64,000 bases of DNA from Chaetorhynchus papuensis (lineage: Eukaryota; Chordata; Aves; Passeriformes; Rhipiduridae), in NCBI GenBank assembly GCA_013396525.1, contig VWYX01000275.1, positions 311,613 through 375,612 of the forward strand. The letters are read 5' to 3'. Shown one piece after another: positions 35,799 through 47,600 of the stretch (the stretch's first letter is position 1; each line of letters opens with the position of its first letter). Position numbers and translations under genes: made by a program. The notes beneath the pieces are model-generated. The model was not told the DNA's origin, did no database searches, and was given only the letters and a program-made list of their open reading frames with translations.

Positions 35799-37338
35799 TG
35801 CTTATGGTGAACAGATGGAGAGGATGATTAGAAGCTACAAGTGCCCTCCTGTGCTATAGGCCCAATGTCAGATAAACTACCTCTACAGAAAATTATCACT
35901 TTCTGAAATTCTAGGACAACTGTAGGTTGTATTCTATGAAATTGAGAGAGAAAACTGGTGTGAGGAGGAGGAAAGGATCTAGACTGTTAACTGTGTGAGA
36001 CTGCAAACTGCCTCTCAGGAAGCTCAGATTCAAGGTGATTTTAGTGTCTGTGAGTGCTCAACATTGCTTTTATGAAACTGTGCAAGAGGAAATTCCCATT
36101 ATTTCAGTCCTGGAGCTCACTGTGGCTATCATTAGTGCAAACCAGGGTGATTTTTCCTTCAGTGAGGGCATGCTCACCTGCCACACGAGGTCTAACAGTG
36201 CAGTATTTGTACACCAGAGAACACATGCTAAAACCTGAACAAGTGGTGCATTTTGCCACATGTGGCTGTAGGAAAAGCTTATCTGAGAACTCCTGGTTGA
36301 GAGCTGTAGACCTGTGTGCACATGTATTGCAGCAGTGTGTTAGTATTTAAGGCTGATTATGTGAGGTTTCGGGGTTTGTTTTGAAAGATGTGTTTAAGGT
36401 ATCAGTGAGCAACAAAGATGTAGAACAATGGACAGTGACTAGGGAATAAACGGTGCTCATGGACTAAGTTGGCACATCTGGCTGGGAGTGAAGCATCTTC
36501 CTTGGGGCTTAGCTGGTAAAACTACCTGTGTGTAACAAGGATCCCAGTTAGAATCAATACTCCAAGGGCTGGGAGGGCATACAGTGGCAGGCTGGAAAAC
36601 CCAGAAACTGGGTAAGTAAGCATTAGCGTCTGGACAGAGCTTGGCAGACAAAACAGGCAGTGCCGGGGCAAGAAAGCACAGCAAAATGCCTTAATGGAGC
36701 TCTTCCTGTGAGTTGTTTAAGGGCTGGAATGAAAGTTCTGCTCAGTCAGTAGAAAAAATACTGAAATTGTAAGAGGGGAGAAAAAATGCTTTTCCCCAGG
36801 GATAAACCAAACTGAACTAGCACATGTAAAAAAGAATTTGGTTGTTCTTGTGGTTAAATCAATGACAGTGAGCAATACCAGTGAATTAGGAGGAAAGATG
36901 GTCAGTGGTGAGGATATGGCTTTGTATTGTCCTGCTTTTGCAAAGTGTGTGTGTTTATATGTGTGTAAACGTATCTCCCGAAATCAGAACGTGGAGCAAT
37001 GGGGAAGGTGTTCCTGACATGTGTGTATAATGTATGGTATTACATACAGAAACTGTTGGATAAATGAACACTAAGATTGTGAAGTCAGGCACTCAAAGCA
37101 TAGGAAATGCCAGAATTAGATTTGCCTGCACAACCTTAATTCAGCCCCTTTGTGCATATGCATTATGATACAGTCTTTAATTACATGATCACATATCAGA
37201 CCACTGAAATGACAGTGCTGACAGAATGAGAAGATATTCCATATTTTTTTAATCCTTTTTGTATGTCCCTGTGGCAGGCATATTCTGTATTCATTCAAGC
37301 TCCAGCTTAAAAACAACAATTCTTATGGAATTGCTATT
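35799..37338. other. non-coding sequence, no gene seen
   Basis: Unique-looking. A TG-rich patch at about 36946-36967 is the only simple repeat. Overlapping frames at 36035-36350 on both strands are unrecognised. Confidence 0.5.
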
Positions 37339-37382
37339 TATATTATTGGTATAACCAATTATATATTATTGGTATAACCAAT
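37339..37382. repeat. tandem duplication of a palindromic unit
   Basis: Two adjacent near-identical units, 37339-37359 and 37360-37382, each ending in TATTATTGGTATAACCAAT. Within each unit ATTGGT and ACCAAT form a 6-base inverted repeat around ATA. The second copy has two extra bases (TA) at its start, consistent with a recent local duplication. Confidence 0.85.
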
Positions 37383-37457
37383 ACATGTGAAAATTAATAA
37401 ATTCCTATGGACTCCTCTGCGATGCTTATCACTGTGTTATCTGCAGGTTGTAAAGAT

Positions 37458-37588
37458 GTTAATTGATTCTCACTACATCCATCTTGGTACTCTGTTTTAC
37501 AGATGAGAGGAAGTTTTTGAAGGGGAAGAAAACACCCCAGTTCAGTCAAATTCTACCTATATAGCTAGTCATCCTAAACCCTGGCAGC
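37458..37588 (-). mobile_element. MIR SINE relic
   Basis: On the plus strand 'ttaattgattctcactaca' is followed by 'ttggtactctg', 'ttttacagatgagaggaagt' and later 'tatagctagtcatcctaaac' and 'cctggcagc'. This follows the reverse-complemented MIR order (TTAATCCTCACAACA, GGTAC.., TTTTACAGATGAGGAAACTG, CACAGCTAGTAAGTGGCAG). It is the clearest ancient-SINE match in the window. Confidence 0.65.
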
Positions 37589-40500
37589 AATCCAGTTCAT
37601 TGAAGCCTGCTTCATCCTGAATATTTATCTGCCTTATGGAGTTTCTGGACCACTTGAAAGTGTCTGAACTCTCCTACCCAGAGGTGTGCCATTGCCACCT
37701 ATTTTAGTGGAACCCTAAGGAAAAAAATCTTTCCTACCCTACTTCCAAAGTGATGCTACTGTGCACTAAGAAGGCCAGAGCCATTTGACAATCCAGGCTC
37801 CAAACTGGCCTGGTGGTAGGCTTGTAGAAGGATTGGGCTTTCAGTGGAGTGGTTGATCCCAAGTAGGGATCAACAGGCTACTTCTCCATGATGATGACTG
37901 AAGAAGAGGTATCTTGCTTAGGCCTCTGTTCAGTCAGTAGAGAAAAGGAAATGCAGAGTTTACTTGGAATTAAATTCTCTGTGCAAGTCTCCAGAGGTAC
38001 CTCTCTGCCTCCATTTGATGGAAGGCAACTCCTGTGATAGGCTTCTACATGCATCTGGGTCAGATCTGAGTTTTTAAAATGATGTTTTCACTTTATTGTA
38101 GCTGTTTGTATCTTTAAAATAAAGCATCAGTTGACTGCAAAATATAGCATCCCCAAGTATATGTTCAGGTACACCAGGTCAGAAAGTGGGACATGTATGA
38201 CAGAGGGCTTCCTGCAAAGATTCTGGGTTCCTGCAAAACTGTCCTCCTTTTGGCTTGCAAATCTCTGCTGCCTTCAATTCTTGTGTTCCAATACCTAAAA
38301 CAAATGAGTTAAGGGTCCAGCAGACAACTACGTAAGTATGCAACTCATGTTCATTCCCAGAGCTGGCTCTTCTGGAGTGATATTCTCCTAGAAAAAAATT
38401 GGAATTTGATTATATAATTAGAGAGTATGCACAAAGACTGAATCTTAGGTTAGGCTTCCAGTGGCTAAATAAGAAATGATTGTGAAATCTTAAAGTACAG
38501 TATTTTGTTGAGTGCTCACTTCGGTTCAATTTTTTTTAACCAGAGAATTTTTATAGTATTAAACTGAAAATGTTGTAGAGGTCTACCACCCTTTCCCTCT
38601 CACGTAGGTCATCAGAGGGCTGTTACTTACAGATACTTAGAAGAGAGTCCTGGTTTCTGCCAGTTGTGGACAGCAGCAGATGGGTTGAGTCAGTCAGAAG
38701 TCCAGCAGTTACTCCCCCTTATGAGGGTAGCGGCCTCTGGGAGTCTTGGCGTATTCTAAATTATGTTTTGTCTTTCTCATGTTCACCCATACTTGTTTCT
38801 CCTCAGCTCCTGCCAGCCCATTACTCCATTTTTTTTAATCCATGCTGCTTTTCTGTGCTTTAGGTCTTTACATGGAGTTAAGTTGCTTCATCTGCCTTTA
38901 CAATTTGGCAGCAAACAGAAGGGCGTGACGTTTCACTGCCTTTGTAGTGCTTCCCAGTGTAAAACCTGGGAGCACTCTGATGACTCAGAAGAGCTGCTGG
39001 AAGAGGCTTGTGAAGCAGGTTGGGACAATAAGAGAGGCACACGGACCTGCACAGGGGTAGCATGCCCAGCATACCAGGCCATTCAGTCTGTTACACTGAT
39101 TTTCAGCAGGTCTTTTCTGCATATGTGTAAATTGAGTGCTCCCTCTTCCTCATTCTTGGACAACATTCCGATGGGTGGTTGCAAAGGGCAAGTGGCAGGA
39201 GTTGCTTTCCTCCATGCACTTTTCAAGGTCATCCAAGAATGATTTAAGCTGTGAGAGTGAGAGTGATTTAAGAAAAAATGTGTGGCTCAGGTCATGAATG
39301 GCAATGTATGAAGCCAAGCAGTTCATTTTTTCAGTTTTTATGCTCACTACTTTTGTGTATTGGCTGCTGCCAATACATTTATTTTCCTATAAATACTATA
39401 TATATTAGGCCAGCCACAACTAAGAGTATGCCGTTTGCAGTGGAGGGGTGGTAGAGGTTTGATCAGTAATGGTGTGATTCCTGCTGATATGCTGGATATT
39501 TAGAGAGAAAAGCAAACAACAGGGGCTTCACAACACAGGTTGGTGACAATTCAGTCCTTTGCAAACCACTACTCCAGAGATTTAGTGAATTACTCAAAAT
39601 TTACCTTTGCCTTTATTGTGCTGATTCGTTGCATGTACCACAGTTGCTAAAGTAAGAAATATTGCTTTGCGTTCAAGGAAACAGATTTTCATGCTTGCAT
39701 CAGAAAAAAACCCCTGTCATAGCTGAAATAAGCAACATTATCAGCAATATAAGTTTTCAAAAGTAATCTGTATTCTATAATTCAAGTTTGGGGTATGTAA
39801 GGTGCAGCCATATTTGGAGGTTCTGGTCTGCCTGTTGTATTGGTGATTATGTTCTGCGGGGAGGGATGAGGATTTGCTGCTTTGCCAGTTTAATAGAGGC
39901 AAGGTAACTAATTTGATTCGGGATACTCTCATCATGAGTTGCTTGAAGGTGTTCAAATTTGCTTATGAAATAGTCCCTTCTGAGCTAAGGAGATGGAAAT
40001 GAGACACTAAAAAGCTTTCTTGAAATGCTTCCATGTTTCTCAGCTCAGAACATCCCATTTGATATTAATATTAGGTACTGAGGCAAAGTCATCAGGTAGA
40101 AAAGGGAGGAAATGTAGAAATAGTCATTTTCTTGTGTGTTTCCTCAGGATGCTATTTTGAGGCTTTAAAAAAAAAAAATTCTTGCTTTGCTGCTGAGGCT
40201 GCTGTAAAGCGGGGAAGTGGCAGATGTAATTGAAGTCCCAGGGCCCTGCCCTAGAAGAGGTCCAATCCTGGCAGCATACATATTGCTTATATGAAAGCGA
40301 ACAGATGGATACATTTGGTCAATTCTGCCGGGTTCATATGGAAACCTTCAGAATTTTTTCTTACTATTTTGAGTAGAATACTTAAATCTGTTATCTGCTG
40401 AGAGGCTGTAGTTGCCTGGGATGGGTGCTTTGGTAGCTTTGAGCAGGGAGTGTTGCCTTACTGTGGATGTCTTCCGATCAGATGTGTTTATCTCCCCATA

Positions 40501-41010
40501 CTCCTTCCCCCCACCCCTTCCTACAGGACCAATTCAGCTACTGGAGGAGTGAGCTGGATTTTTTTCAACTTCAGTGGCATGAGAACTGTCAGCTGAGTCT
40601 TAATCATGGAGCTATTACTGGTAGTGAATATGAAGGAAAGAGAAGAAATCCAGCTTGCTTTTCAGATGATAGATTGATTGCAGAAGCAAATTTTGATTAT
40701 TCTTGGGGTGGAGAGAGAAGAGGAAGGAGGAGATTTGGAGAACAAAAACATCACATTTTCTTTAATTAAAAAACCCACTAATTTTCTGATACTAATCCAT
40801 GCTAAATTCTTGCTGACCGTTTTTGATGTTTCCCAATTCAAAACAACTGAAAGCAGTGAACTGAAGGGAGAAGAATGAAGAATCAAAGAGGAGGGGTGTA
40901 GCTGCATTAGTAGGACACATCTTGAAGTGCTAATATTTAAGTCTGGGAGGGGGGAGGAGGTAGGATTAATCTGTAATGCTTGACATTAGTTGCTTTTGAG
41001 TGTCCTCAGG
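37589..41010. other. non-coding sequence, no gene seen
   Basis: Unique-looking DNA including the 159-codon plus-strand frame at 38763-39242 and the hairpin at 39356-39377, both treated as findings. An A run lies near 40167. No gene recognised. Confidence 0.5.
39356..39377. repeat. perfect 9-base hairpin
   Basis: TGTATTGGC (39356-39364) and GCCAATACA (39369-39377) are exact reverse complements around a 4-base TGCT loop. The arms contain an NFI-like TTGGC..GCCAA arrangement, although NFI normally needs a 5-base spacer and here the spacing differs by one base. Confidence 0.7.
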
Positions 41011-41045
41011 TGTGTGTGTAAGTGTGTGTGTGTGTGCATGTGTGC
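41011..41045. repeat. (TG)n microsatellite, interrupted
   Basis: Alternating TG broken by single A and C substitutions, ending in TGCATGTGTGCAC. Alternating purine-pyrimidine, so it could adopt Z-DNA under supercoiling. Confidence 0.9.
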
Positions 41046-44000
41046 ACTCGTGTAAAGATCTAATAACATGGCATCAAGGAAAGAATTGGTATATGGCTAA
41101 ATTCTAAAATCCTATCATACAGATGTGTCAGCATCTCTATGGTCACCTAGTTATCTTTTGCCCAAGTGTATAACCATATAAAAATATACACAATAAGTAT
41201 TTAGAGACTGTCAATGACAGCTCTGTGCAGTATTAAAGTTCTTAAAGAGACTCACTCTTGCCAGAAAGCTTTAACTTTAATGATTTCCAGGAAAGCTGTA
41301 AACAAAGTAAAAAAATCTCTGATATTAAAAGCATATTTCTATGAAGATTGTAGTTGTGAGTGCTCATTTCTGTCTTTCTTTTAAAGAAAAACACGTCTTT
41401 TAACCACTAGTGGCAATAGCTTTTGTTGAAAATGGGGGCTAGGAAAGAAGAGTAGAAGCTGAACTCATTGGGAGAAAGAGCTAGAGAGCTTGAATTTGAC
41501 AAAAATAGTTTCTTCTCTATTCCTCTCTCACTCTCTTGAGATGCATCCTTCTCACAAAAACAACTCCACCCACTGTTGTAGAAAATGGCCATCTCTTGGT
41601 ATGTTCTGTGGAGGTCTTGTTTTGATAGTGCTAGTGCTAGTTTTGGGGATTAACATGAATAACCCTATCAAATTTTGTTAAGACATGGTACCAATACAGA
41701 AGGACCCATGCATACTATTTAAAATACCCTTGTTAACAGAGATTTAACAGTCATTTCATTCTGCACTGTTCATCACATTCACACATGTGGGATGGGCATT
41801 AACAGATTGAGCTACATCTTTTCATTTCAATTCTGCAGCAGTCTCTCTTTGTAGGAATATTTTATGTAGTAATAATTTTCTTCCTATTACAGACTTTCTA
41901 ACTATGTTAATGGCAGTAGACTGGCCACAGAGACATTCGTGAGAACTACCTTTGCAGTGACATTTAAACAATTTATTTGATCTTGCTTTAGCATACCTGC
42001 TCATGCCTTTTTTCACTCTGTTGATGACCTTAGGAGAACTTTGTGTATAACCATGGGTCTTTCAATCACATTCAGCTTAACAAAATGGTATGCAAATTTC
42101 TGCAAGATGTTATTTCTGAAGTCTTTGGGATTTGCAATGAGTCTGCTAGCAGGTGGATGCCCCTTGTCAGCATAGGCACGTTTAAGGAGCAGCTCCAAGG
42201 CCAGTTGCAGAAAGCAGAGTGTCTTAACTGAGGATGCTCTTTTTAATGGGTATGCAGTTGTTGGGTGAACCTTAACTTACCTAGAGCAGAAGGTGCTATT
42301 AACAATACCCTTTTTTTTTTTTTGGTGCATGATAAGGGAAAAAGCAGAGCCGAGAAAGGTCGATGGCAAGGGGGCAAGAGGGCATTTCTATATATCTCAC
42401 ATATGTACTATGTTGAATTGATCATCTTATCACCATTTAGAGAAATTGCAAGTTGTGGATTTGTGGCTGAAATGTGTTACTGGTGTGGGAGTGCTCTTGG
42501 CTAAAAGCCTAAAATGAGGACTTTCTCTTTATGAGGGCATATCTTGTTCTGTGCTTGATGCAGCTTCTCCTATACTGGACCATGTGTAAGAGTGCTCTTA
42601 GGAAGAGAATAGTTAAAAAAAATTACCACTGCCACTATAGCCTTTAACACTTTCATCAGGTTCTATCAGGATCAAAAGTCCTACTGTAAAGTGGTGTTAC
42701 AAAATCATCCAAGCCAAAATCAGGGAAAGTGAAAGGCAAGAAATGAACTGAATTAACCGGCAAAAAAATTATATTTATCAGCTTGTTGATTTTTAGTATA
42801 ATTCATGGAAATGAATTCTGTGAAATTGTCATTCCGTGACAGCTGATTGGGTGGGAAAAACGTAGGATTGCTGCTGAATGCTTACATTGACAGGAACATT
42901 CCCATTCGCTAAAAATAAAACCCTTGGACAGTAACATCATACAAATTTGTGTACGTGGGTTTCCTGCTGTATGATTTCCCCTATACGGGAAACACTTGAA
43001 GCACATGATTAGTCTCTTCAATTTCTGTTGAAGTAAATTATATTTTAGGTTTGATTTGTTGGAGTTTTTTTGGTGTTGTTGGTTTGGGGTTTTTTTTTTA
43101 AGACCAGAAGGTAAGCCTGCATGTTTTAAGTTTGGCTTCTTCATAATCATTTGTAGATTGAGGTGCAGCTTACACTGCTGGCTACCCCTCATGCCTTTCC
43201 ATTTCCCAATCCTAGTCATGAAGATAAAGTTTCTGTCTCAGAAGTTGCGTGGAAAGAAAGCAGGTTTCTTGGCTGGGTTATCGAGGCGGCCTTAGCATAT
43301 GTTTGTGCACAATGTGTTGTTCCTGCATTACTGAGCTGGGTTCTTTGCCCACGTCTAGTAGCCTGCCTACAAACAGTAATAATCACTGTATGTGTCACAC
43401 TCTGTCCTCTGCAGCACTGAAGCTCCTCTGTTGAAGGGGAAAATTCAAAGCAGTCATCAGTTCTCCTAAAATTGTCAGTTTTGGTTTTTATGGTCATACC
43501 AATTTAGTGTCTGGGTCTGATTTTTCCCCTTATCCTGTGTCTTATATACAACTTTGACTTGCTGTCAGAATTGAGTAGTCCAAGGATAAGACAAGGGAAA
43601 ATCAAGCTTTCTGTCCCTGGGGTAAAGGAAATTATACGTAGTTCAACTTTCTCAAGTGACAAAATTTATTAGGCAGTTACTGCAGACATCTGTATGTAGT
43701 CACAGATAACTTGGTATTTTCTGGGCACTTCCCCAGTAATAAAATCCCAAATCATTATTTACAGAAGATGTTGAAGCTTTTTTCAGTGATTCCTTCAAAT
43801 GTAGCATTTGTTTAAAAATCTTGAATGGGAATGTGGAGCCAGAAAAAGCTAAGCCATGGATCCACTATGAATTTCTGCAGACATCCTTCTTTTGCCTCCT
43901 TTGGATGCCGGTGGGTCCAGCTTAAAACATATTCAACCCATGTGTACATTTTAGGTGCTTCCATTTCAGTTCTACTGTTGCAGTGCAAAGAGTACCTTAG

Positions 44001-44162
44001 CCATGTCTCTATCAAAAAGAAATAAAACAGAGTTGTAGATAGAGTGTGGGGAAAAAAGAGAGTCCTTTCCATTTATTTATGTATTTCTTTGCTTGATTTT
44101 TGTTTGGCTTTTTTTGATTTAGTTTTATTTGTTTGGGCAACTTTCCTGCCACTTACCTTTGC
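41046..44162. other. non-coding sequence, no gene seen
   Basis: Unique-looking, with a T run at about 42310 and a T/G-rich patch near 43055-43100. Overlapping frames on both strands at 42803-43497 (up to 138 codons) are unrecognised. Confidence 0.5.
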
Positions 44163-44530
44163 ATTTGCATTTCCTATTGATTGGCAATTTTTAAACTGTT
44201 TATTGTGCTCTTTTGTTTAGCTGTTCAAGAGCTAAAACAAAAGCCACCAGGCCCTGTGAGGGACACATTTGCATGCGGCGAGCGTTGCCCGAGGAAAAAG
44301 TAATTGCTAATGCATATTTATGTGGCACAAATTTGCCATTTGTTTATGCATAAAATTATCAATAGTGCAGGGCGGCCCAGCCGTAGAAAATGGTGACCTT
44401 TTTAGCTTAATAAAGAGAAATCAGCTGTTATTGTGAAGAGATCAGCCATTTATTCTGTGTTGAGGGACACTGTCGGGAAAATGTAGATTGGTGCCGGCAA
44501 TATCATTAAATGGAAGGCCAGTGACCCTTT
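44163..44530. promoter_or_regulatory. POU/octamer-motif-rich block, candidate enhancer
   Basis: ATTTGCAT occurs at 44163-44170 and 44267-44274, TAATGCAT at 44308-44315, and a perfect 12-base palindrome TTTATGCATAAA at 44343-44354. These match the octamer and POU-dimer site types. A homeodomain core TAATTG is at 44301-44306. Between and after them are CpG-containing unique words such as 'gcatgcggcgagcgttgccc' and 'cagggcggcccagccgtaga'. No open frame crosses the block. Clustering plus retained CpGs suggests a conserved developmental enhancer; conservation itself is not visible here. Confidence 0.45.
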
Positions 44531-44550
44531 CGGTATAGTCTATTATACTT

Positions 44551-44660
44551 TAAAAAAAAAGGGATAAATGACTCTGGTTGGCAAATAGATTAAAAAAAAA
44601 TAGAGAGAAAAAAAGAAAAAAAAACCAAAACAAAACCACGAACAAACCAAATAAAACCTA
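44551..44660. repeat. A-rich low-complexity tract
   Basis: Runs of nine A at 44552-44560 and 44592-44600, then AAAAG, CCAAAA and CAAAACC words. It directly follows the octamer-rich block. Confidence 0.75.
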
Positions 44661-47600
44661 CTACGCCTCCTGACTTTTCTCTTGCAGCTCAGCCACATGA
44701 ACAGGTAGATACTGAGGAGGTAATCCTGCACACACCACCTGGTATTTTTCTAGCAGAAAAATGATTTGAAAAACAACTAAACAACATCAACAAACCCAAC
44801 CCTGAACCAACCCCCAAGCCCACTCTGTTTAGACTAGTTTTGACTGCTTTGGAGTGGAAAAAAACATCCAGAGCCAGCCTGTGATTCTTCCTAGGGCACG
44901 CTGTCAAAACCAGTGTTCTGAAGGGCCATAATGTGTATTGGATTTTGGCTTGTGAAATGAGAACTCAGAGTTTGAAAGTAGGAGGTAGGGTCTTCTCTGA
45001 AGATAATAGGTTTTCAAAAACATTTATGCTTTTTTCTTGTATGCATTCTATTTGTTAAGAGTGAAGAAAAATTTGCTAGATACTGCTGCAGAAGATGCAG
45101 CAACACAGTTTTCTTTATACCACTTGACTAATTCAGCTCAACTTTCAATAGGCAGATTTAAGACTTGAAGAGTTAAAAACTAACAGCTGTAACCCTCGAG
45201 GAGTTCTTGTGAAAATGAAGGTGTATGCACAAAACCTCATGTTTCCCTGCTTCTCTCATTCTCCTTAGGGCGCAACTGAATGGAGTTTTAACCACCAGGT
45301 GAAATGTGGAGAGCTGTGAGTCACAGTTGCTGTAAAAGGTTGCATTTTCTGTACAAACTGAGTGGTGGGCTGGGGGTTTGATTTTTAATTTTTTTTTTTT
45401 TATCACTGAGAAATATCCAGCAGATAATTGCTGGAGTAATTTTGGGGCTTTGATCTGTTTGCTTCCCAAAAATATATCCCAAGCTAATGTTGTCATCATC
45501 ACAGAAAAGTCACCGCAGTGTTTGTCACTGTGTGTCACCTTCCTGGTGGCCTCAGTAAAGAGTCAGAGCTTGAACAGGATAATGGAACTTGCAGATAGTG
45601 GAAGCTTTTTGATGCAGGGCTGCCTGGAGATGATTGTGGAGAGCTTGTGGTCAGAGGCAGAACTTTGGTCTTCTCAGGGCTGTTGCTCTGATTTCACCAC
45701 TATTAAAATTTAGACAACACTTAAATAAAAATACTTCAGTCAAATATAATACAATACATAACACTTACTCTAGGAGATATTATATAGTATATTGTGTATT
45801 TCTTTCTCTAATGTTGTAGAAGTCTTTGTAAGGGTGTGTGCTACAGTTCAAGATTTTTATACCTAAAATTTTCTCTTATTAGGATTTTTTGGAAAGGGTT
45901 TCTTTAATTCCTGTACATAGAGCTGTTGCCTGCTTCTGGAATAGTGCACTCACCAACCACCCAAATAATGGTTCCCAACCATGTTGCTGTAGAAACAAAA
46001 ATATTGTAGGATTAGTTATGGAAATAGAGAGAAAGTCAAAGAAATCGTTTGAAAGTAGATTTTTTCTTAGGTCCATCCTATGGAAACTACAGTAAATATG
46101 AAAGTGAATTTAATTGCAGAGTAGGATTTAGGTTACTTCATATGGCAGCAGGCCCTTTTTTTACTGGTTCTCTCTCTCCACTCAAGACTAGCCAAGAACC
46201 ACAATTTCAGAAGTCTCTGTTAATGTTTGGTGATTGCTTCATTGCATTGTTAATGAACAGTTGCATTAGGTGGGTTTTTATCTTTAAAAACACATTTTTA
46301 TTTTTACTTCAACTAATTAACTAAAGTTTGCTTAGTCCAAGTAAATCTGATTTTTTTCAAAGGGCCTTTTTCCATACAGATATTTCCAGCTCTGCTCCTG
46401 AAAAAAAATCTTCTTACTCCCATCAAAGCTTATAGGCAGTTGTTGCCTGAGTTTTGCTTTGTCTTTTCTAACAGTCATAAAACAACCCTTTTGAAGTTTC
46501 TTGACACCGGCTAGAAAGGTGTATGTAGATAAAATTAACAAGAAAATTCTTAAGTCTGTATAAGAATAAACTGGGGGTCACAGTGTTGTAAACTAATGCA
46601 AATACAACTAAGATTCAAATTCAGGTGGTGATAGTGGTTGTTGTTGTTAATGTTACTGTTATTTTTTTGTACCTGTGCCTGCCCAGGGCTGGTTGTGGAA
46701 GATAACTATTAAGTACAGAGAAATTAGAAAGTGAAGTCTCTTCAAAAAGCTAGAAATACCCATGGTCATGGAAAATCACAAGTTTTAGAAAGAGTTTGTT
46801 AAGGGAGGAGATATCAGAGACAAGATAAGGATGAGCAAGTATCACTGGTCAAAGTTGGTAGCAGCAAACAAAAGAATGAGCAAAATGAGTATTACGTTTT
46901 CCCTGTGTTCTGCTGATATGAAGAGGTCAGGGATAGCACTTGGTTTCAGGTTGCCAGGAAAGGCAAAAACATAATGGGGAATATTCTGTAAACAAATGTT
47001 ATTGTTCTGACTGTCCTGTTGTTTGCCTTTTTTGTCCTGGGATTTCATCCTAATTAGGAGTGAATTGAGTGGGGCTTATTCTTTTCTCAGCTCGTGGTCT
47101 ATGTCTGCTGTATTAATAATATGTGAGTTAGGGAGGGAAGATAAGGGACTAATTTTATATGATGTTATTTAGTTAATGAATGGTTAATTTGATAACCAAG
47201 TAATAAGAGTTAAGCAATTGATATATTTCGGTTCTTTGTGATGATGGTAAACAGGCAGTCTAATAGGTCCTGAAAAACTTGATCTATCCTTGTACAAGAA
47301 AATTTTGATAACTTATCTTCATTGAGGAATGACTTCCCCCCTTCCTTCTTCAGCAAAGATTTGAAAAGCCCACAGAGATATTCATCTTTCTAAGAGCAGA
47401 AATTCATGACTGAGGAAATTTCTATACAAAATATATAGAGGACAAATTTCTGTTTGTTCATCTGATTGCTCAAAAATAATACAGGAAATTGAGGTTTGTC
47501 TTCACAAAGTTTACCTGCATGCAGAGCTCAGTAGGGAACCAGGAATGGTTGTCTTTTGAACTTTCACGCACCAGCCTGCTCCTGGTGGTGTCTTGTAGGC

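Noticed and set aside
41404..41418. CTCF site at CCACTAGTGGCA
   Set aside because: The spacing is one base short of the core motif; the word is better seen as a 10-base palindrome.
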